Source: Bacilli bacterium (GTDB taxonomy: Bacteria; Bacillota_I; Bacilli_A; RF39; UBA660). Taken from it: a stretch of DNA of 9,999 nucleotides. Made by a program: the position numbers and the translations under genes. Numbering within the stretch: the stretch's first letter is position 1; every line of letters starts with the position of its first letter. The DNA lies in contig CAAERO010000014.1 of the NCBI GenBank assembly GCA_900758495.1, forward strand, positions 1 through 9,999, given 5' to 3'. Below, in pieces: positions 5,483-9,999 of this stretch. The notes under the pieces are model-generated. The model was not told where the DNA came from and did not search any database. It saw only the letters and a program-made list of their open reading frames with translations.

Positions 5483-5491
5483 TGATATAAT
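5483..5491 (+). promoter_or_regulatory. Second extended -10 promoter for the mtaB-recD2 operon
   Basis: TGATATAAT at 5483-5491, with no good -35 at 16-18 bases upstream, so it would rely on the TG extension. The start site would be near 5498. AAAGGAG at 5504-5510 then serves the ATG at 5522. Confidence 0.6.
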
Positions 5492-5521
5492 AAAAAGACA
5501 CTTAAAGGAGAGAAAAAAATA

Positions 5522-6172
5522 ATGAAAATAACAAACAATTTAAATGGAAAAGCAATGTATTTACAAGTAAGAGATGTTAAATATTTAAGAGATATCTTTA
5601 ATTTTAGCTTTCCAGATGAAGAAGTAATAGAGGGTAAGAAAGATAACGATTTTATCTTTATTGATGATGAGATGCTAACTTCTAAAGTTAAAGAAAGATA
5701 TGAAATATTAGAAGTAAGTGATTTTTTGAAGATGAGTTTTACAGATGTAGAGCAATATTTAGATGATGCTGAGCAAATTTATGCTATTTCTAAAAAACGT
5801 AAAACTCCATATTCAAAATTACAAAAGAACAAGTATGCTTATGAAAGTGCAACTATGGCTTTGATAGAAAAAATGAGGGATACTTTAACTTTTGATTTGC
5901 CAGTAGCTATTGATATGTTAGATGAAGATTTATATTATAAGAGTAATGGTGAGTATTATACTTCATCAACTCCATTTTCCGATACTTACATGGCTGGTAG
6001 AGTTGATGGCGAAAAGTTAAATAAAGGAGATTATGAATTTTTGAGCTTTGTCAATATGGAATTAGCAAATATCTTAGGATATAATCATAATGATTTAGAA
6101 GATAGTGTTTCGGTCATCAAAAGTAAAGAAAATGGAGAAAAGAAATTATACTATACGATTAGAAAGAAGTGA
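5522..6172 (+). CDS. Conserved-looking hypothetical cytosolic protein, unrecognised family
   Basis: 216 residues, strongly charged, with many Asp, Glu and Lys, no membrane segment, no signal peptide and no cysteine cluster. I do not recognise a domain. Visible features are an acidic N-terminal part (SFPDEEVIEG and FIFIDDEML, about 29-52), a helical, Lys/Tyr-rich middle (about 85-120) and a C-terminal part rich in Asp and Asn. It is the first gene after the tandem promoters and ends four bases before mtaB, so it is co-transcribed with mtaB and recD2. A link to tRNA modification or DNA repair is suggested only by that position. ATG at 5522 follows AAAGGAG with an 11-base spacer. Codon use matches the neighbours, giving no sign of transfer. 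Confidence 0.85.
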   Translation: MKITNNLNGKAMYLQVRDVKYLRDIFNFSFPDEEVIEGKKDNDFIFIDDEMLTSKVKERYEILEVSDFLKMSFTDVEQYLDDAEQIYAISKKRKTPYSKLQKNKYAYESATMALIEKMRDTLTFDLPVAIDMLDEDLYYKSNGEYYTSSTPFSDTYMAGRVDGEKLNKGDYEFLSFVNMELANILGYNHNDLEDSVSVIKSKENGEKKLYYTIRKK

Positions 6173-6176
6173 TTAG

Positions 6177-7445
6177 ATGAAAGTTGGTATTTGTACTTTA
6201 GGATGCAAGGTTAATACATATGAAAGCGAATATCTAGAACAAGAATTAAAGAAGAGTGGCTATGAAATAGCTTCTGTTGATGATGTTTGTGATGTCTATA
6301 TCATTAATACCTGTACGGTAACCAATCAAGCTGATGTTAAGAGTAGAAAGATGATTCATCGTTTTCGTAAGAATAATAAAGATGCTTGTATCGTAGCAAT
6401 GGGGTGTTTTATTGAAACTAATTTAGAGAATATTGATTCTGCTATTGATATTGCAATTGGTAACAAAAGAAAAGGTGAACTTGTTAATTTATTAGATGAA
6501 TTTTTTACAAATAAAAGTCAGATAGTAGCAAAAGATGGTTCTAAGACTAAGTTTGAAAATATGTATTTAGAAAACTTTGAAGGTAGAACAAGAGCTTTTG
6601 TTAAAGTTCAAGATGGTTGTGAAAATTTCTGTAGTTACTGTATAATTCCATATGCTCGTGGCAAATGTTGTTCTAAGCCTTTAGAAACTGTCGTTAGTGA
6701 AGTTAAGACTTTACTTGCTAAGGGTTATCAAGAAATAGTTTTAACTGGTATTCATACTGGTAATTATGGCGTAGATATTAATACCAACTTTGCTGAACTT
6801 TTAAGAAATTTAGTTAAATTAGAAGGTTTAAAGCGCTTAAGAATATCTAGTATTGAAGTAACGGAACTAACAGATGAAGTATTAACTATTATTAAAGAAA
6901 ATGATGTTATAGTAAATCACTTTCATATTCCTCTACAAGCTGGTAGTGATAAAATCTTAAAATTGATGAATAGAAAATATGATCTTGCCTATTATGAAGA
7001 AAAGATTAATAAATTAAGGGCTATTCGTCCTTTAGTTTCAATTACCACCGATATTATAGTAGGTTTTCCTAATGAGACTGATAAAGACTTTGAAGAAACA
7101 ATCAAAAATGCTAGACAGTTTAATTTTGCTAAGATTCATGTTTTCCCTTATTCAGTTCGTACGGGAACAAAAGCTGCTTCTATGACGCAAGTTGATGGTA
7201 ATATTAAAAAAGAAAGAGCAAGAAAACTATTAAGAGTTTCTAATGAATTAGCTAAAGAGTATCAGGATAGATTTCTTGGTAAAGAAGTGAAAGTACTAAT
7301 TGAAAAAGAAAATGAAGACATCTCTTTTGGTCATACTGGTAATTATCTAGCTGTAAAAGTAGCTGGTAGGCATAAACAAAATACCTTTGTTAAAGCTAAA
7401 ATATTTGCAGTTGATGGATTAAACTGTTTAGCTAGGGAGATATAA
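6177..7445 (+). CDS. mtaB: MtaB, tRNA t6A37 methylthiotransferase (radical SAM)
   Basis: 422-residue radical-SAM enzyme that in the family converts t6A at position 37 of ANN-decoding tRNAs to ms2t6A. The N-terminal UPF0004 domain carries the second iron-sulfur cluster ligands Cys10 (TLGCKVN), Cys46 (INTCTVT) and Cys77 (AMGCF). The radical-SAM motif CxxxCxxC is Cys148, Cys152 and Cys155 (DGCENFCSYC), followed by IIPYARG. A TRAM-type RNA-binding domain closes the protein (about 365-422). The GCKVN form and QADVKSR sequence favour MtaB over MiaB or RimO. Length is normal and all ligands are present. It starts four bases after the preceding stop, with only a weak ribosome site, and its TAA overlaps the recD2 ATG, so it is translationally coupled on both sides. 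Confidence 0.94.
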   Translation: MKVGICTLGCKVNTYESEYLEQELKKSGYEIASVDDVCDVYIINTCTVTNQADVKSRKMIHRFRKNNKDACIVAMGCFIETNLENIDSAIDIAIGNKRKGELVNLLDEFFTNKSQIVAKDGSKTKFENMYLENFEGRTRAFVKVQDGCENFCSYCIIPYARGKCCSKPLETVVSEVKTLLAKGYQEIVLTGIHTGNYGVDINTNFAELLRNLVKLEGLKRLRISSIEVTELTDEVLTIIKENDVIVNHFHIPLQAGSDKILKLMNRKYDLAYYEEKINKLRAIRPLVSITTDIIVGFPNETDKDFEETIKNARQFNFAKIHVFPYSVRTGTKAASMTQVDGNIKKERARKLLRVSNELAKEYQDRFLGKEVKVLIEKENEDISFGHTGNYLAVKVAGRHKQNTFVKAKIFAVDGLNCLAREI

Positions 7446-9616
7446 TGGCAGAAATAAGGGGAAAGCTATCAAAGATTATTTTTCAGAATAATCAAAATGG
7501 CTATACAGTAGGACTTTTAAAGGTAAAAGAAACGGATATTGAATCGTTAAAGAATAAGACGGTAACTTTTACGGGATGTTTACCAGATCTTAATGAAATA
7601 GATACTTATGTTATGACTGGTGATTTAACAACTCATGAAAAGTATGGTGAACAGTTTCAAGTAAAATCAATTGATAGGATTATGCCCCAAGAAACTGATG
7701 CTATGATAGATGTTTTATCAAGTAATTTATTTAAGGGAATTGGTAAGAAGACTGCAGAAAAGTTAGTATCTTTATTTAAAGAAAAAACTTTTGATGTAAT
7801 ACTTAATGAAACTAGTAGTTTATTATTAGTTCCTGGTATAAATGAGAAGCAGGCGAAAGTTTTAAAAGAATCATTAAAGCAATATCAGGGCAGTTATGAA
7901 GATATCTTAAAACTTAATAAACTAGGGTTTAGTACTGCTGATAGTATGAAGATATATCATTTTTATAAAGATAAGATAAATGAAGTATTAGATGGCAATT
8001 TATATAAAATATATTATGATATTGATGATATACCTTTCACTAGAGTAGACGCAATCTTTATTTCTAAATATGCTAAAGATGCGATATATCGTGTGGCTAG
8101 TAGTATTATCTATATTATGCGTACTTTATCACAAGCTTATGGACATACTTATTTTTTAGAAGAAGAAATTAATTCTTATTTATATCGGGTTTTAAAGGTA
8201 GAAGTTAGTAAAGAAAAACTAGATGAAGCTTATTATAGTTTATTAAATGATGGCTTATTAGTTATTCGTGATGAGCGTCTATACTTAAGTGAAATGTATG
8301 ATGCGGAAACTTTGATTGCTAGTCGTCTTCGTATGTTAGCTCATGAACCAAGGCTTTCTTATAAAAATCTAGATGAAAAGATTAAGGAAATAGAAACACA
8401 TTATGGTATTGTTTATACAGATGAACAGTTAGAAGCTATAAAACTAGCTCTTACTTCTAAAGTAGCAATTATTACTGGTGGTCCAGGTACAGGAAAGACT
8501 ACTATTTTAAAGGGTATTATTGACTTATATAAATTACTTATTGCTTCAAATAAACTTCGTCTAGAAGAACAAATTGCTCTTTTAGCACCGACTGGTCGGG
8601 CTAGTAAAAGAATGAGTGAAGTAACGGGATTAGAAGCATCGACTATTCACCGATTTTTAAAATGGAATAAGGAAGCTAATCATTTTCAAATAAATGAGTA
8701 TAATAAGAGTACAGTCTCTTTTGTTATAATTGATGAATCAAGTATGATAGATACGCAACTTTTAGCTAATCTATTAAAAGGACTAAGTGCTTCTTGTCAT
8801 ATTATTTTTTTAGGGGACGCCAATCAGTTACCCTCAGTGGCAGCTGGTGATGTTTTAAATGATATGATAGAAAGTAAAGAAATACCTGTTTATGCCTTAA
8901 AAAATTGGCATCGTCAAGGAACTGATTCTACAATAATTCCCTTTGCTCATAAAATTAATGAAGGCATATTAGATGAGAATCTTTTAAATAGTAAAGATGA
9001 CTTGGAATTTATTTCATGTAATGATAATGATATTATCAAAAAAATCGAAAAAATTTGTAAAAATTATAATTCTGCTGAACTTCAAGTTTTGGCACCTATT
9101 TATAAAACCAGAAATGGTATAGATATGATTAATAATCATTTGCAAAAGTTGTGGAATAGTAAAAGTCCAGTAAAAAAAGAATTAGAAGGTAACGGAGTAG
9201 TTTATCGGGAGAATGATAAAGTTATTCAACTTACTAATATGAAAGATGAGTCTGTTTTTAATGGTGATATTGGTATTATTGACCGAATTAAACTTCTAGG
9301 TAATAAAGAACTATATATAGATTATGATGGCAATTTGGTTAAATATACGAAAAGTATGCTTTCTAATTTTACTTTAGCTTATGCTATTTCTATTCATAAA
9401 AGTCAGGGAAGCGAATTCGATATAGTTTTAATTCCTTTTACTCTTGAATATCGAAAGATGTTATATCGCAAACTTATTTATACCGCTGTTACTAGATGTA
9501 AGAAGAAGTTAATATTAATTGGTGATATAAAAGCATTAGAGCAAGCAATCAAAAATAATCAGGAGCAAAAAAGAAGAACGTCTTTAAAATTTTATTTAGA
9601 AAATGGTATACTTTAA
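7445..9616 (+). CDS. recD2: RecD2-type ATP-dependent 5'-3' DNA helicase (YrrC)
   Basis: 723-residue SF1B helicase, the RecBC-independent type of RecD found in Firmicutes and Deinococcus, acting in DNA repair and replication-fork upkeep. Order: N-terminal OB-like domain (about 1-80), helix-hairpin-helix region (FKGIGKKTAEKLV and VPGINEKQAKVL, about 95-145), then the motor. Motifs seen: Walker A GGPGTGKTT (Lys351), APTGRASKRM (381-390), Walker B IIDESSMID (Asp430, Glu431), GDANQLPS (457-464), HRQ (489-491), SIHKSQGSEFD (649-659) and YTAVTR with Arg684. It is slightly shorter than B. subtilis YrrC (about 798 residues) but intact. AGGGAG at 7434-7439 supports the ATG at 7445, whose first base is the last base of the mtaB stop. 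Confidence 0.96.
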   Translation: MAEIRGKLSKIIFQNNQNGYTVGLLKVKETDIESLKNKTVTFTGCLPDLNEIDTYVMTGDLTTHEKYGEQFQVKSIDRIMPQETDAMIDVLSSNLFKGIGKKTAEKLVSLFKEKTFDVILNETSSLLLVPGINEKQAKVLKESLKQYQGSYEDILKLNKLGFSTADSMKIYHFYKDKINEVLDGNLYKIYYDIDDIPFTRVDAIFISKYAKDAIYRVASSIIYIMRTLSQAYGHTYFLEEEINSYLYRVLKVEVSKEKLDEAYYSLLNDGLLVIRDERLYLSEMYDAETLIASRLRMLAHEPRLSYKNLDEKIKEIETHYGIVYTDEQLEAIKLALTSKVAIITGGPGTGKTTILKGIIDLYKLLIASNKLRLEEQIALLAPTGRASKRMSEVTGLEASTIHRFLKWNKEANHFQINEYNKSTVSFVIIDESSMIDTQLLANLLKGLSASCHIIFLGDANQLPSVAAGDVLNDMIESKEIPVYALKNWHRQGTDSTIIPFAHKINEGILDENLLNSKDDLEFISCNDNDIIKKIEKICKNYNSAELQVLAPIYKTRNGIDMINNHLQKLWNSKSPVKKELEGNGVVYRENDKVIQLTNMKDESVFNGDIGIIDRIKLLGNKELYIDYDGNLVKYTKSMLSNFTLAYAISIHKSQGSEFDIVLIPFTLEYRKMLYRKLIYTAVTRCKKKLILIGDIKALEQAIKNNQEQKRRTSLKFYLENGIL

Positions 9617-9652
9617 AAAATTTTACTCATAATAGAACTAGGGAGGAATATT

Positions 9653-9805
9653 ATGAATAAAAAAATGATGATGACTTTGTCAGTAATGGCAGGAATGGTT
9701 GGGGGAATGTACTTATATTTTAAGAATAATCCTGCTAAACTGGAAAGTTTAAAGCATAAGATGATTGCATCACTATATGATTTAGAAGATGACATGATGG
9801 TGTAG
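9653..9805 (+). CDS. Small membrane-anchored protein, 50 residues
   Basis: Starts MNKKMMMTLSVMAGMVGGMY, an N-terminal hydrophobic, Met/Gly-rich helix (about 5-23), then a short basic and amphipathic stretch (FKNNPAKLESLKHKMIASLY) and an acidic end DLEDDMMV. The plan resembles small YtxH-like single-span proteins, but it is too short to assign. GGGAGG at 9641-9646, seven bases before ATG 9653, is a very strong ribosome site, and the gene lies 36 bases after recD2 in the same direction. The stop codon is inside the transcription terminator, which marks it as the last gene of the operon. Function unknown; a real gene is likely because of the ribosome site and terminator placement. Confidence 0.75.
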   Translation: MNKKMMMTLSVMAGMVGGMYLYFKNNPAKLESLKHKMIASLYDLEDDMMV

Positions 9806-9816
9806 TCATCTTTTTT
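9785..9816 (+). terminator. Terminator of the mtaB-recD2 operon, overlapping the last codons
   Basis: AAGATGAC (9786-9793) pairs with GTCATCTT (9805-9812), plus a G-T pair, across an 11-base loop that contains the stop codon's first bases. A run of six T's covers 9811-9816. Confidence 0.82.
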
Positions 9817-9879
9817 AGTACGAGAAAAGTTAAAATTTAAAATAATTGGATTAAATCTATGGTTAGTCTAATGTGTTTA

Positions 9880-9888
9880 TGATATAAA
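9880..9888 (+). promoter_or_regulatory. Possible extended -10 promoter for a gene beyond the right edge
   Basis: TGATATAAA at 9880-9888 matches the extended -10 form seen at three other promoters in the window. No good -35 is present. The stretch 9817-9999 has no plausible ORF, which fits a long upstream control region. Confidence 0.4.
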
Positions 9889-9907
9889 TAAATTGAAAAA
9901 AATTAAA

Positions 9908-9937
9908 TTTATACCAATTTTGCATTTTCGGTATAAA
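9908..9937. repeat. 8-bp perfect inverted repeat in intergenic DNA
   Basis: TTTATACC (9908-9915) and GGTATAAA (9930-9937) are exact reverse complements with a 14-base spacer, so the half-sites are two helical turns apart. It could be an operator for a dimeric regulator, a leader hairpin, or a weak minus-strand terminator, since a T-rich run follows on that strand. Confidence 0.45.
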
Positions 9938-9948
9938 AAAATGGTTAA

Positions 9949-9988
9949 TTTGTCAAATTCAGCTACTAGAAATGCTATTTTCGACAAT
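9949..9988. promoter_or_regulatory. Pair of Spo0A-like boxes
   Basis: TTTGTCAAA on the plus strand (9949-9957) fits the Spo0A box TTTGTCRAA fully. ATTGTCGAA on the minus strand (9980-9988) fits at eight of nine positions and contains the core TGTCGAA. Their centres are 31 bases apart, about three helical turns. Together with spoIIGA-sigE in the same genome, Spo0A control of the next gene to the right is plausible but inferred. Confidence 0.4.
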
Positions 9989-9999
9989 TTTTATGTCTG

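Noticed and set aside
9613..9795. 60-codon minus-strand ORF
   Set aside because: Antisense to the small membrane peptide gene, which has a strong ribosome site and matching terminator on the plus strand.
1..9999. CRISPR array, tRNA, rRNA or insertion sequence
   Set aside because: No direct-repeat array, cloverleaf-like segment, transposase frame or terminal inverted repeats were seen on either strand.

Overview
The window is low-GC DNA (about 30% GC by eye) from an endospore-lineage Firmicute, most likely an uncultured gut Bacilli of the kind related to RF39, Erysipelotrichales or 'Mollicutes-like' groups. The reasons are the AT-rich codon use, strong AGGAGG-type ribosome sites, standard-code use of TGA as stop (6170-6172), and a spoIIGA-sigE pair plus a YqfQ-like gene. 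The lineage is inferred from gene content; nothing in the window fixes the species.

Layout. (1) 1-320: the C-terminal end of a large, probably surface-exposed protein, cut by the left edge. It contains a sharp GC-rich, adenine-poor patch (about 120-241) that looks like the variable region of a diversity-generating retroelement. A factor-independent terminator follows. (2) 393-1837: spoIIGA and sigE, the membrane aspartic protease and the pro-sigma-E it activates in the mother cell; the usual third gene of the locus, sigG, is absent. Two tiny ORFs of unknown status fill 1849-2093. (3) 2176-2766: a VUT/YhhQ-family membrane protein (likely queuosine-precursor transporter), convergent with a YqfQ-like gene on the minus strand. 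The two share a bidirectional terminator. (4) 3147-5362: pilC and pilD, the platform protein and prepilin peptidase of a type IV pilus or competence-type pseudopilus, behind a near-consensus sigma-A promoter. No pilus ATPase or pilin gene is in view. (5) 5390-9816: tandem promoters, then an operon of an unrecognised acidic 216-residue protein, mtaB (tRNA methylthiotransferase), recD2 (helicase) and a 50-residue membrane-anchored peptide. It ends at a terminator that overlaps the last codons. (6) 9817-9999: gene-free DNA with an extended -10 promoter, a long-loop inverted repeat and two Spo0A-like boxes, probably the control region of a gene beyond the right edge.

Most of the window is ordinary chromosomal housekeeping and sporulation content. 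The most unusual signal is the adenine-depleted 3' patch in the first gene. It is followed at once by an 8-bp perfect inverted repeat, an arrangement expected of a retroelement-diversified receptor gene whose reverse transcriptase and template repeat would lie outside the window.
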